DNA from: Firmicutes bacterium UBA5766
GTDB lineage: Bacteria; Bacillota; Desulfotomaculia; Desulfotomaculales; Nap2-2B
Direction of reading: 5' to 3'
Assembly: GCA_002418775.1 (NCBI GenBank)
Contig: DIEU01000058.1
Coordinates: 1-64,000, forward strand
Length of the DNA stretch: 64,000 bases
The position numbers and the translations under genes are program-made. The notes beneath the pieces are model-generated. The model saw only the letters and a program-made list of their open reading frames with translations. It did no database searches and had not been told where the DNA came from. Numbering within the stretch: the first letter of the stretch is position 1; the number at the start of each line of letters is the position of its first letter. Shown here one piece after another: positions 6,626 through 16,400 of the stretch.

Positions 6626-8686
6626 TTAAATTACCAGGTCCGCTATAACCTGCTCAGCAAGTGTGGACATGTGCCGCATGTCCTCATTTGTGGAAATAAC
6701 AAATAAATTAACTTGATAGGTTCCTGGCTCCCCTGGAGCATCAATATTAAAACTGATATTCTCAGCCCCGCTCCCAGCGATATTCTTCTGTTCAAAATAC
6801 ACAGCTGATTTTACTTCAGTAACCCCATCTGTTCGTGTTTTTGTTACCTGACAGCATACCACCGCCCCGTTAACACCTTGCTGGGTGAGGTTGTCGAGGG
6901 TTGCCGTCACCGTCCTGGTTGAGCCGCTGCCGGTAATCTGAGGGACGGAAAATTTTAATGGAAAATTATATACATGGAAGGTTTCTGCCTTTGTGACCGG
7001 ATCTCCTACACCGGGCGTGGCCGTCACCCGCACAGTGTAGTCAGCCACTATCGGCAGGTCCATCACAGGGGTGTATAACTGGTTAAAGCTGGAGCCGTTT
7101 TCAGGAGTATATGTGGCTACAATAATGCCTCCTGAATTTTTGATGACTACCGACCAGCCGACGTCTTCTGGTGTTCCTCCCCTGCCGGCTGATCCTTCAA
7201 TCGTCAGGGGTCGGTCCGGGCTAATGTTGTCGCCGGTCAGGTTGACTGTTACATTCAGCTGCTGCGGCTGCGGTTCAGTAGCGGTTGTAAATGTCCAGGT
7301 GGCCAGATCATTTTGCTGGCCGTCGCCATTCATGACCGCTCCTGCCGGTATGGTGACAGTATATGTCGTATCATAGGCAAAGTCGTTATGGGCAATGGTA
7401 ATCGTCCTGTTGTCCCCGCCCAGGGTGGCGCTCGCGCCTGACTCCGGATTAATGGTTACCCCGGCAAGATTAACGTTTGTTACATCCATATTGGAAGTTG
7501 CCTGCACTGGAGCGTCAAGAGCTACGTTCGTCGCTCCATTTAAGGGCTGAAGCGGCGTGAGAACAGGCTTTTCTGGCGGAGGCGCCGCTAAGGTGGTAAA
7601 AGACCAGGTGGTTAAATCGTTGGTCTGACCCCCATTCATGACAGCTCCTGCCGGTATGGTGACAGTATATGTCGTGCTGTAATTAAACGCGTTATGGGCA
7701 ATGGTAATCGTCCTGTTGTCCCCGCCCAGGGTGGCGCTCGCGCCTGACTCCGGATTAATGGTTACCCCGGCAAGATTAACGTTTGTTACATCCATATTGG
7801 AAGTCGCCTGCACTGTAGCGCCAAGAGCAACGTTCGTCGCTCCATTTAAGGGCTGAAGCAACGTGAGAACAGGCTTTTCCGGCGGAGGCGCCGCTAAGGT
7901 GGTAAAAGACCAGGTGGTTAAATCGTTGGTCTGGCCCCCATTCATGACCGCTCCTGCCGGTATGGTGACAGTATATGTCGTGCTGTAGGCAAAGTCGTTA
8001 TGGGCAATGGTAATCGTCCTGCTGTCCCCGCCCAGGGTGGCGCTCGCGCCTGACTCCGGATTAATGGTTACCCCGGCAAGATTAACGTTTGTTACATCCA
8101 TATTGGAAGTTGCCTGCACTGGAGCGTCAAGAGCTACGTTCGTCGCTCCATCAAGGGGCTGAAGCGGCGTGATAACGGGCTTTTGCACTACCTGTCCGTT
8201 TATAGTGACTGTGACCTCTGTCGTCGTATGTTCAATGTTGGTTCCGCCTTCGCCTCCCAGTATAGTATCAGCAAGCACAAAAGAAAGGTTTGCCGATCCG
8301 GCGGCTAATGCTGTAAATGTAATCACTGCCGCAGTGCCGCCGGTTCCCGTATATGCATTCACAGGAACCAGCACCATCGAAGCATATTTAATATTGCCGG
8401 TTGTATTATCAATTACATTTTGAAGGGGAAGAGGGCTTGTAAAGATATTTCCATCGGTCACCTGATCAGCCTGCAGCAAAGAGGGGTCAAATTGCATGTT
8501 GAACTGCACTGCCATTACAGCGGTCGCATTATTCAGGACTATGTCTACGGTGAACTGGTCACCCACATTCACCGCAGCAGGCGCCTGGGGTCCGATGGCA
8601 GTACCATTCGCCCAGGCTGGGATCGCGACACAGAGCATTCCCAGCAACAGGACGATAAACAAAATGGAGATCTTCCTGTTAAGCAT
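6626..8686 (-). CDS. Cohesin-domain surface protein with Ig repeats
   Basis: This 686-residue protein has a signal peptide (1-26), a cohesin domain (about 27-168), three 102-residue Big_5/SbsA-type Ig repeats (169-474) and a C-terminal region with two beta domains (475-686). Cohesin hallmarks are VNVGDQFTVDIVLNNAT, the strand pattern of AVQFNMQFDPSLL, and late GGTAAVITFTALAAGSANL. Cohesins bind dockerins with high affinity, and three dockerin proteins are encoded beside this gene. It has no SLH, sortase motif or transmembrane anchor, so its own attachment is unclear; the C-terminal domains may bind an SLH protein. AGGAGG lies seven bases before the ATG. The nearest alternative reading is a generic cohesin-like adhesin. 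Confidence 0.85.
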   Translation of the reverse strand: MLNRKISILFIVLLLGMLCVAIPAWANGTAIGPQAPAAVNVGDQFTVDIVLNNATAVMAVQFNMQFDPSLLQADQVTDGNIFTSPLPLQNVIDNTTGNIKYASMVLVPVNAYTGTGGTAAVITFTALAAGSANLSFVLADTILGGEGGTNIEHTTTEVTVTINGQVVQKPVITPLQPLDGATNVALDAPVQATSNMDVTNVNLAGVTINPESGASATLGGDSRTITIAHNDFAYSTTYTVTIPAGAVMNGGQTNDLTTWSFTTLAAPPPEKPVLTLLQPLNGATNVALGATVQATSNMDVTNVNLAGVTINPESGASATLGGDNRTITIAHNAFNYSTTYTVTIPAGAVMNGGQTNDLTTWSFTTLAAPPPEKPVLTPLQPLNGATNVALDAPVQATSNMDVTNVNLAGVTINPESGASATLGGDNRTITIAHNDFAYDTTYTVTIPAGAVMNGDGQQNDLATWTFTTATEPQPQQLNVTVNLTGDNISPDRPLTIEGSAGRGGTPEDVGWSVVIKNSGGIIVATYTPENGSSFNQLYTPVMDLPIVADYTVRVTATPGVGDPVTKAETFHVYNFPLKFSVPQITGSGSTRTVTATLDNLTQQGVNGAVVCCQVTKTRTDGVTEVKSAVYFEQKNIAGSGAENISFNIDAPGEPGTYQVNLFVISTNEDMRHMSTLAEQVIADLVI
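7265..8182 (-). repeat. Three in-frame 306-bp repeats
   Basis: Ig-like units start at 8182, 7876 and 7570, exactly 306 bp (102 codons) apart, and are nearly identical across the segment NMDVTNVNLAGVTINPESG. Differences are scattered single bases. The array is prone to slipped recombination and to short-read assembly collapse. Confidence 0.85.
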
Positions 8687-8836
8687 GTTATCCTCCTTTA
8701 CAAAAGTTAATTTCCTTCCAAAAAAAACTAAGATACTTTCCTTCCAAAACCTTTTAATTAGTAAAACGCTAGTTAAGTTTTTTTCACACTCCCCCAGTCA
8801 TAAAATCTTTAGTAATCTATTTTATAAAACTTATTG

Positions 8837-10033
8837 TCACTTTCCGATATTCTGGGCTACCCTCAACAGGTCCAGAATATTTACCTGGCTGTCCTTATTC
8901 ACGTCGGCCCATAGTGATTCGCCGCTGACAGGACCCATTTTTGAAGCCATCCAGAGCAAGTCCAGGATATTGATTGCTTTGTCTGAGTTCATGTCGCCCA
9001 GGCGCAGGGTGACCGGCGCCATTTGTTTGACCTCATCCTGGCCAAGGCTGACCGGCGTATCTACTTCTTTCCAGCTCCAGTCGGCTTTGTCAAAGGATAT
9101 CTGGCATTCGCCTTCCGGAAGCCCGCCCAGGGTATAGTAGCCATTGCTTGCGGATATTGCGGAAGCAACTACCTGGTTATTAATTGCCGCTTTTATCTCC
9201 GAACCGGCGTGGTTTGGTTCCGGATCGGACGGAAATACTTTTTCCAGGTAAGCATAGCCGTAAATGCCTGCGCCTTCTACCATGCCCAGCTTCTTGAGAA
9301 TTTCAATCAGATCCTGCCGCTGTTGATCAGTTAACTGGTCAATGGCCGCCTGAAACATGGCACAGCTGAAACCCACTTCTTCCAGATCCTGCCTTGTTAT
9401 CTTGCTGACCGCTATAATATACTGATCAACCAGCGCATCAAAATTAGCGCATATTATGTTGCCGCCGGCATCTATTTTTAGCTGCTTAAACATCTGTATA
9501 AAAAATTCCAATTGTTCTATTTCTCCCCACCCCCAGGTGTCATTCATCTCAACCCTGTAGTCATTGGGGAAAGTCACCCGCAGTTGCTCGTATAAACCGG
9601 CCAGGTAATCCAGGTCACGATTTACCGGCTGAACACTGCTGATAAAACCACCGTACCCGGTTTGGCCGCCGCTCTGGTGGCTATTGACGTACTCTTCAAT
9701 AGTCCAGGGCCACCTCACGCCGCCGAAATCAAGGTGAAATTTGTTCATCAGGGCTTGCTGCTGCTGGGCTGTCAGGACGGACTGATTTCCGTTGATGCCG
9801 TAAAAAATCGCCTCGTTGAGCTCCTTGCCGATATTCACCAGTTCTTCCATTTCACTGGCGTTTAAAATGGCCAGCCCGTCCCAGACATCGCTCATCGCTT
9901 CCACACAGTCAGTGCTATCCAATTCGTTAATACCGCCGACACCTCCGGCCATGGCTTTCTGCTGGCTGGAAGCCATCAGAAGCACGATAAATAAAACAGC
10001 GCTTATAATGACTGCCCCTGCTTTTTGAACCAT
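8837..10033 (-). CDS. Dockerin protein with helical N-terminal module
   Basis: This 398-residue exported protein has a signal peptide (about 1-29), a mostly helical module (about 30-250), a carboxypeptidase-regulatory-like beta domain (about 255-340; GYAYLEKV start, YTLGGLPEGECQISF) and a dockerin (345-398; DMNSDKAINILDLLWMA, DVNKDSQVNILDLLRVA). The helical module matches the start of the 962-residue SLH protein: SGGQTGYGG against SGGATGYQG, and AIDQLTDQQRQDL against TYDQLTQDQKDQL. No catalytic motif is recognised. The second calcium loop has S for the usual G, a mild deviation. The ATG follows AAGGAGG. Probably a cohesin-bound cell-surface component. Confidence 0.8.
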   Translation of the reverse strand: MVQKAGAVIISAVLFIVLLMASSQQKAMAGGVGGINELDSTDCVEAMSDVWDGLAILNASEMEELVNIGKELNEAIFYGINGNQSVLTAQQQQALMNKFHLDFGGVRWPWTIEEYVNSHQSGGQTGYGGFISSVQPVNRDLDYLAGLYEQLRVTFPNDYRVEMNDTWGWGEIEQLEFFIQMFKQLKIDAGGNIICANFDALVDQYIIAVSKITRQDLEEVGFSCAMFQAAIDQLTDQQRQDLIEILKKLGMVEGAGIYGYAYLEKVFPSDPEPNHAGSEIKAAINNQVVASAISASNGYYTLGGLPEGECQISFDKADWSWKEVDTPVSLGQDEVKQMAPVTLRLGDMNSDKAINILDLLWMASKMGPVSGESLWADVNKDSQVNILDLLRVAQNIGK

Positions 10034-10084
10034 AAATGTACCTCCTTTCTCTCAAACCTTTTATAATGACTTAACTTGCAATTA

Positions 10085-10939
10085 TCATTTGCCTATGTTC
10101 GCTGCTACTTTAAGCAGGTCGAGAATATTTACCTGACCGTCACCGTTCACATCAGCTTTTGCCGCATCTCCAGTCGCAGGCCCCATCTTCGAGGCCATCC
10201 AGAGCAGGTCTAAAATATTAATACCTCCGTCGCCGTTCATATCGCCCAGATACAGAGTTACTGTCCCGGCGTCTGTGGACCCGCTTGCTTCCACGGTTAC
10301 AGTTTTGGTGGTCGTTTTCCAACTCCCGCCTGTGTGGCTGAATTCCAGGGCGCAGCTACCGGCTGATACGCCTGTGGCTGTGTAGGAGCCGTCGGCTCCA
10401 GTTACAACCGTGCCGATTTCCGATCCGCCCTGGGTAGCCTTCACTTGCGTACCCGAGTTATCCGCCGGCGTTGTTGGTGTAACCTTCTCCAGAATGGCAA
10501 AGCCGTTTATTGACGTGTTGGGAATCGTAATTGTCAGTATCACCTGTCTCTTCGTCATCGAACCCTGGTAGTTTACCGTTGCCGGATTTGTCTGTGCGGT
10601 ATAGGTTGCGCCGCCGATTTTCACTTTGAACTGGATCTGCTTACCATTGTCAAGGGCGCTACCATTAACTATCAGCTTTTCTACATAAGGATCGTCTACC
10701 GGAATGCCGTATTGCCCGTTTTGAAAGGCTAACTCCCCTCTTTTTTCGCCGTCTATATAGGCCTCAATGGTCCCGCTTGGTACCGGATTGCTCAGATCGT
10801 CTTGAACTTGACCATAGAAGCGATCAAAAGTATCAAACGGGTCATCCGCATAAACAACACCGGCAAATCCCAGTATGAAAACTAACAACAAATAAACAAA
10901 AAGAACTCTTTTCGCCCAAACCGATCCCATTATTTCCAC
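10085..10939 (-). CDS. Dockerin protein with small beta modules
   Basis: A 284-residue exported protein: signal peptide (to VVYADD, about 32), a beta module (about 38-135; YGQVQDDLSNPVPSGTIEAY), a carboxypeptidase-regulatory-like domain (about 140-228) and a canonical dockerin (231-284; DMNGDGGINILDLLWMA, DVNGDGQVNILDLLKVA). The first module is shared with the SLH proteins at 12313-13335 and, more distantly, 10944-12278. The start may be the GTG at 10939 or the ATG at 10930. It begins four bases after the upstream SLH gene ends, so the two are translationally close. No enzymatic motif is visible. Confidence 0.8.
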   Translation of the reverse strand: MEIMGSVWAKRVLFVYLLLVFILGFAGVVYADDPFDTFDRFYGQVQDDLSNPVPSGTIEAYIDGEKRGELAFQNGQYGIPVDDPYVEKLIVNGSALDNGKQIQFKVKIGGATYTAQTNPATVNYQGSMTKRQVILTITIPNTSINGFAILEKVTPTTPADNSGTQVKATQGGSEIGTVVTGADGSYTATGVSAGSCALEFSHTGGSWKTTTKTVTVEASGSTDAGTVTLYLGDMNGDGGINILDLLWMASKMGPATGDAAKADVNGDGQVNILDLLKVAANIGK

Positions 10940-10943
10940 CGCC

Positions 10944-12278
10944 CTACTTTATTGAGCCAAGGAGCCTGTCGATCATTGCCGCAGCTTCGGCGCGGGTCAC
11001 GTTCTTCCCGGGTTTGAAAGAGCCATCCGGATAACCTGTGATAACCCCTTTCCGCACCGTTTGATCAACCGCTTCGGCAGCCCATCCGGGAATGTTGCCG
11101 CTGTCTTTAAACTGCGCTTTTTGCCCTGTTTGCTGGACGGATTTTTCGCTTAAAACACGCGCCATGATTGCAGCCAGTTCAACACGGGTGATTTGTTTCT
11201 GCGGCATAAAAACAGTTTTTCCTTCTTTCCCAGGATACCCTTTGAGCAATCCGGCGTGAACTACTGCAGCCACAGGATAACCTGCCCATACCGGGATGTC
11301 GGCGGCGTCACTGAAGCCGGATATATCCTGGTTGCTCCCATTTTCCAGGTCAAGCGCCCTGTCGATAATGGCGGCGCATTCCGCGCGGCTGATTGGGTTG
11401 TTCGGCTTGAAAGTCTTGTCTTCATAACCGGAGATTACACCCTGTTCGGCCATTTTTTGAATTACCGCCGCTGCCCAGTGCCCCTGGATATCGGACAAGA
11501 CAATTGCTTGTTGCCCCGGATGACTAATCTTATAATCAAATACGGAAACTACGCTGAAGAGATTGTCTTTTAACGAAACTGCCTTAATTACAGTGTCTTG
11601 ACTAATGCTGATGGGCTCCTTGTATTCATTTTTGGCGCTGCTGGTTTTAGGATCGGTATTATCGGCCGTGAAGTAGATTACCGCCTGGGCAGTGGAACAG
11701 GACAGCTCAACTTTGACGCTTTCTGCGTATGTTCCCGCTGCAGGGCTGGCAGTTGGAGAGGCAGGCGCCTGCGTTGCGCTCTGTCCTCCGGAACCTCCGC
11801 CCCCTGAACCTCCTGAGGTATAATTTACAGTGATCAGCAACCGCGAATCTAACCCTTCAATGCCGCCATCCAGAAAAGTAATTTCCTTTTCTGCGTCCGC
11901 ATCATATTCTTTGCCGTCTATTACAGCTTTGAAACTGATTATTTTACCAATGTCGCTGCTGTCAATAGGGGTTAAGTTATCCTCATTTGCCTGATCCAGC
12001 GAAATATCTACCTGCCCGTTGGCAACAGCCGCATCGGTTACATATTTGTCTCCAATAAATACTTCCAGGTTTCCCGTGTTTACGGCGCTTCCTTTCTGGT
12101 CAACCACTTTGCCCATAATCACCATGGGAACCAAGGGTATTTCCGCCGCCAGCGCCGCATAAGCGATACCGAACAATAGCAGGAAGCACATCAATACAGC
12201 AGTCAGTTTGTTTGTTGCTTTTTTCAGTTTTAACTCCTCCCTTTCAAGTCGTTTGCGGATGCTTTTTAATCTGGTCAC
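10944..12278 (-). CDS. SLH-anchored protein with chitobiase-type domain
   Basis: Up to 444 residues: signal peptide (LMCFLLLFGIAYAALAAE), a beta module (MGKVVDQKGSAVNTGNLEVF) related to the N-termini of the products at 10085-10939 and 12313-13335, a Gly/Ser linker, a chitobiase C-terminal-like domain (AVIYFTADNTDPKTSS) and three SLH domains (motifs ISRAE, ITRVE, VTRAE). The GTG at 12278 has only a weak ribosome site; GGGAGGAG sits six bases before a CTG at 12227 that would give a 427-residue protein with an ideal short signal peptide. Expected to be non-covalently attached to cell-wall polymer. Confidence 0.8.
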   Translation of the reverse strand: MTRLKSIRKRLEREELKLKKATNKLTAVLMCFLLLFGIAYAALAAEIPLVPMVIMGKVVDQKGSAVNTGNLEVFIGDKYVTDAAVANGQVDISLDQANEDNLTPIDSSDIGKIISFKAVIDGKEYDADAEKEITFLDGGIEGLDSRLLITVNYTSGGSGGGGSGGQSATQAPASPTASPAAGTYAESVKVELSCSTAQAVIYFTADNTDPKTSSAKNEYKEPISISQDTVIKAVSLKDNLFSVVSVFDYKISHPGQQAIVLSDIQGHWAAAVIQKMAEQGVISGYEDKTFKPNNPISRAECAAIIDRALDLENGSNQDISGFSDAADIPVWAGYPVAAVVHAGLLKGYPGKEGKTVFMPQKQITRVELAAIMARVLSEKSVQQTGQKAQFKDSGNIPGWAAEAVDQTVRKGVITGYPDGSFKPGKNVTRAEAAAMIDRLLGSIK

Positions 12279-12312
12279 GGATCTCTACAACTGGTAACCT
12301 TGACGTGTCGCT

Positions 12313-13335
12313 TTACAGGCTGTCCAGCAAGCGGTCAATCATTGCTGCGGCCTCCGCCCGGGTTACTTCTTTTTGCGGCCGGAAGGCGCCGTCAGAATAT
12401 CCTTTCGCCAACCCGTACTCAGCGGCGGAGCGCACTTCCTCCCGGGCCCATTCCGGAATCCGGTCCTGGTCCGAAAAGTTTGTCAAATCGCTGTTTTTCT
12501 GCAATCCCTTTTGCGAGGCAGCCCGGCTTAAAATAACCGCCAGTTCCGTCCTTGCAACCTTCTTGTCCGGCCCAAATTCCTTGCTTCCGTCAGGCTCCGG
12601 ATAACCGGAGAACAGCCTTGCGGCTACCGCCTGGGCGACAGCTGCCTGCGTCCACTCAGGAATAGCGCCTTTGTCCCCAAACACAGAAAGCGCCTCCGGA
12701 CCGGCTGCAGGCAAGTCCAGGGCGCGGGACAGGATTAGCGCGCATTCCGCCCGGGTAACCGGCTTATCAGGACAAAAAGTTCCGTCCGGATAACCGCTGA
12801 TCAGCCCCCGGTTAAGCATCCGGCTAATTGCGCCTTCCGACCAGTGACCGGTAAGATCTGAAAAGGGGGTTAGCTTGCCGGCCGATATATCTTGTCCGCC
12901 CGGACAACTTTCGTCAACAATCAAGATGATTGCCTGCTTTGCTTTTGATTCCCAAACAATTTTTGGCGGATCTGTTTTGGCCGGGCATTCCCGGCCGGCG
13001 GATTCCACTTTGAAAGTAACTTCCTTGCCAGTTAGATCCTTTTTTGTGTTGTAAACCAGCAATCTGGCTATGTAGGGATCTTCGGCGGGCAAACCAAATT
13101 TTCCTTCCTGAAAAGGCAACTGCCCGCAAATCTCACCGTCGGCATAAGCCTTCACCGTTCCTGAAGCCACCGGCTGCCCCGTCTCCTTAATTACCGTACC
13201 GTAATAGATTGCAGGATACTGCATCTGCCGCTGGTTCTGACTATCTTCCGCCAGGGCCGCCGTTCCGATAAAAAAGACCGCCGCAACAAGAGCCAAAGAT
13301 ATTAAGAACCACTGCCGCTTTAACTTGAAAGTCAT
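12313..13335 (-). CDS. Small SLH-anchored surface protein
   Basis: A 340-residue protein with a signal peptide (about 1-29), one beta module (about 35-145; YGTVIKETGQPVASGTVKAY) and three SLH domains (about 150-340; VTRAE, VARTE, VTRAE). The module aligns well with that of the dockerin protein at 10085-10939: GQLPFQEGKFGLPAEDPY against GELAFQNGQYGIPVDDPY. So the same display module occurs once with an SLH anchor and once with a dockerin. The ATG follows CAGGGAG. It is preceded by a very strong hairpin at 13366-13406. Confidence 0.8.
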   Translation of the reverse strand: MTFKLKRQWFLISLALVAAVFFIGTAALAEDSQNQRQMQYPAIYYGTVIKETGQPVASGTVKAYADGEICGQLPFQEGKFGLPAEDPYIARLLVYNTKKDLTGKEVTFKVESAGRECPAKTDPPKIVWESKAKQAIILIVDESCPGGQDISAGKLTPFSDLTGHWSEGAISRMLNRGLISGYPDGTFCPDKPVTRAECALILSRALDLPAAGPEALSVFGDKGAIPEWTQAAVAQAVAARLFSGYPEPDGSKEFGPDKKVARTELAVILSRAASQKGLQKNSDLTNFSDQDRIPEWAREEVRSAAEYGLAKGYSDGAFRPQKEVTRAEAAAMIDRLLDSL

Positions 13336-13365
13336 TGCTTTTTTACTCCCTGCCTTTTATAATCT

Positions 13366-13406
13366 GTACCTTACTCGCGGGAGACAAGCTCCCGCAAGTA
13401 AGGTAC
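13366..13406 (-). promoter_or_regulatory. Strong intercistronic hairpin
   Basis: GTACCTTACT (13366-13375) pairs with AGTAAGGTAC (13397-13406), extended inward by GCGGGAG/CTCCCGC, closing a five-base loop. No T-run follows on either strand, so it is probably not a simple terminator. Its place between the 1016-residue gene and the SLH genes suits an mRNA-processing or stability element that sets different expression levels. Confidence 0.6.
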
Positions 13407-13442
13407 TGGAAACGATCTTTTAAAAACAAACGCTCTGTTTTT

Positions 13443-16400
13443 TTAAGGCTGGACATCCGCCGATTTCAGAATAGTATTTGAAGTCAGGGTCTGCGGCGAA
13501 GTTATATACAGCCAGTATGCGTCACCGTTGAACCCGTATAGCGAGGAGTCTACATAATATCCGCCATAAGTATTGCCGTTGACGCTTGCTGCCATGTAGT
13601 TACCCAGGTTGCCCATTGAATTCGGGGCGCCTTGTAATGAGATAGCCACAGGACCGTACGGACCGAGACCGGTATAGCCGTTCAGACCTTTGCCGCCCCA
13701 GTTGACCAGGGTCTTGCAGTCTTGGCAGGCTGATCCCAGCATCCGGGAAAGAGTATCTCCCTGGGTCAGCACATCACCACAAACGCAGCTAGTATTCGGC
13801 GTGCAGGGGAATGTTACTTCGCCATATGAGGTTAAAAGCTGCTCGGCAGCCCGATAATGAATATCCTCATCAAAGGACGGTCCCACCAGGTTCCAGCCCA
13901 GATTCAGCGGACGCGAACCGGGCAGTTCCGCACCTATGGAGCGGGCGAAGACGTATCTTGCCTGAACACAATCTTCGGAACCGCATTGTTCGGGATAGCA
14001 GTAGCCTCCGTTGGTCCAGTCCTGAGTCATATTAAGCAGGTAGCCGTACTGCGGCCTCAACTGGTAAGCCGGGTCAGTAATCTGCGCCCACGGCCCGCCA
14101 GGCAGGTTCTTGTCGTAAATCAGCATGTCGGAGAAGTACTCTCCGCCCAGCAGGGACTCCATGGTTCCATCGCCGGCCAGTTCCTTCGGAGTGGAAACAA
14201 GCTGCCAGCTATTCGGCCTTAATACACGCACCAGTTCAACTGGGCTTCTGTATTCGATAATCTTGTAGCCCCAAACGTGCTTTTCGGGGTCGACAACCTT
14301 CACTGCCAACGGACCGCAGTAGTCCCACGGCACGTAGACAAAGAAGTCGGACTTGGTCGAATTTACATAATTATCATCTGGATGGATGTAGGTGTCATTA
14401 TTTCCTTTGCTGCCGGCCATGTTGAAGGCCAGCCTGTTGCCGTCCGTAAAGGCCTCAAGATCCCAGGAAGCTTCGCTAATAACACTTTGCAGAGGAGAAT
14501 CTAACAGCTCAACGCGCAGGGTGGCTTCAGTGCGGGCAGGATCCGCCAGAATCGTTCCGGGCAACGCAGGATCGTAATGTACAGAAATCTTTACCGGCCA
14601 ACCAGCCTTTGCGGGTTCTTCGTAATTGGGGTCATTGAGATACTCAGTCGGAATCTGATCGCAGGGAACCAGCGGCGTAACTTCAAGAATGCATATCTGG
14701 CAGTTTACTTCCAGGCAGCAGATTGCATCAAGCTGGTTCACGCCGTTGATAATGGCGCCGGCTATAATTCTTACATTACCGCCCTCGTCGGCCTTGAAAT
14801 AGACTGTAACACTAGATGCGCCGGGCGCGATTTGCGTGTAGTCAATTTCATGCGCTCCCGAGCCATTGCCGTCAAGGATTGTGCCGAATGGCACCTCGGG
14901 GTTAATTGTGCCGGTTGGGTCATCAGGATCACATACTATGCTCTTTAAGTCAATCTTCAGAGCGGCTAAATTATCCCCGCAGGGTACTTTATTCGGCGTT
15001 TCGTTGCCGAACTTATCACGCAGGGTAATAACCACGGGAACGTATGCGCTGCAGTCCACCTGGGCGCCGACATCAGCGATGGTGATGTACTTGGGATCGC
15101 CGGCCACAGGTTTAATAGATTCCTGATCGGAATAGACCCAGGCATGTTCAAGAGCTTCTAAATCCTCGTTGAAAAAGCCGCGGAGGAAATGGTTGTCGTC
15201 TGTTTCCCTTACATAGGCCATATCCTCCAGAGACTCCACCGGCACCAGGTAGTCGGCGGTGTCAAAGTAGTATTGGACGCTTGCATCCTGTGGGGTATCT
15301 TTAACTTCGATTGTCCTGGCCACGATGCTATGACTTACGCCAGCGACACCCGGGACCACGATCGTATCTTTGAAGAAACCCCTGTCGATAATTACTTGGC
15401 CATCAAGTACATTGACAGTGTGTGTGATCTCAGGCGCAATGCAAAAGTCTGAAACGGGATTCTGATGCGTATACGGTTCACCAAGGCAGCCGTTGTCTAC
15501 AATACCGCCCTGATTGGGATCGCTCACACATACCGGTACAAGGTACGGTGTGCCAGCCGGGCAAAGAGCGCATGGCGGGTATACAGGATTCTTAGTTTCC
15601 CCGACATATTCAATAATAACCGGCCATGTGGTAATCGGCCACGGGTAATCAAGCCATACGGGCTCTATACCTTCCGTATAACCGCCTTCTGTCCTGTACA
15701 CATGACCGGTGACGTTTACTCTGGCGCCAGCTACTTTACAATCATCAATTGTATCAATAGTTATCTTGCCAACTGTCAGAACCACATCCAGGTTCAAGCA
15801 TTTAGGCGTAAAGCAGCTCTTGCTGTGTTTGATATTAACGCAATAATCCTCTTTCGGGGCTTTCGTGTTGCGAACGACCAGCCCTTCAATCCTAAAATCG
15901 GTTACCCTGCCGATTGTCGGAATTAACTGTCTCTCAACAGTCAGGTATACACGGTCGATTACCGAACCATCACTCAGTGTTATGTTCTCATGAAGTTCCG
16001 GTATTACCTTTGTCAGATATTCATCAACATCGCCATTATTGTCCACTGTAACCCAGACATCTACAGTCTCGCCAATGAGGCCGGCCAGGTTATTATTCTC
16101 CGGGTCGTGTAACGTGGGAGTGTAAGCCGGATCTATAGCCTCATTAGCGTCATTTACCGCCGGATCTTCTACGGTGCTGTAACGCATCGGGCCAAATGGA
16201 AAATCAAGAACTATCCGGTTGAGAGTCGAACCGTCCGGGGTGGCTGCCAGTTTGCCAAGGAGATTGCCCTCGGCAAAGAGGTTTACATCAATATCCATAC
16301 CTGTGCCCGTGACGGTGTAAGCATAGGTATGGTCAGCCTTAACCACATAGCTCGGGTTACCGGTTACCGGGTTATCACCAGCTACCATATTGATGCTCTC

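Noticed and set aside
4612..8182. Regularly spaced repeats considered as CRISPR arrays
   Set aside because: They are in-frame protein repeats of 306 and 312 bp without short palindromic repeats and unique spacers, and no cas genes are nearby.
8496..9137. 213-codon open frame on the plus strand
   Set aside because: It lies opposite two clear exported-protein genes and their spacer, has no recognisable domain and no ribosome site.
13366..13406. Hairpin as an intrinsic terminator
   Set aside because: The stem is strong but neither strand has a following U-run, so it is listed as a processing or stability element instead.
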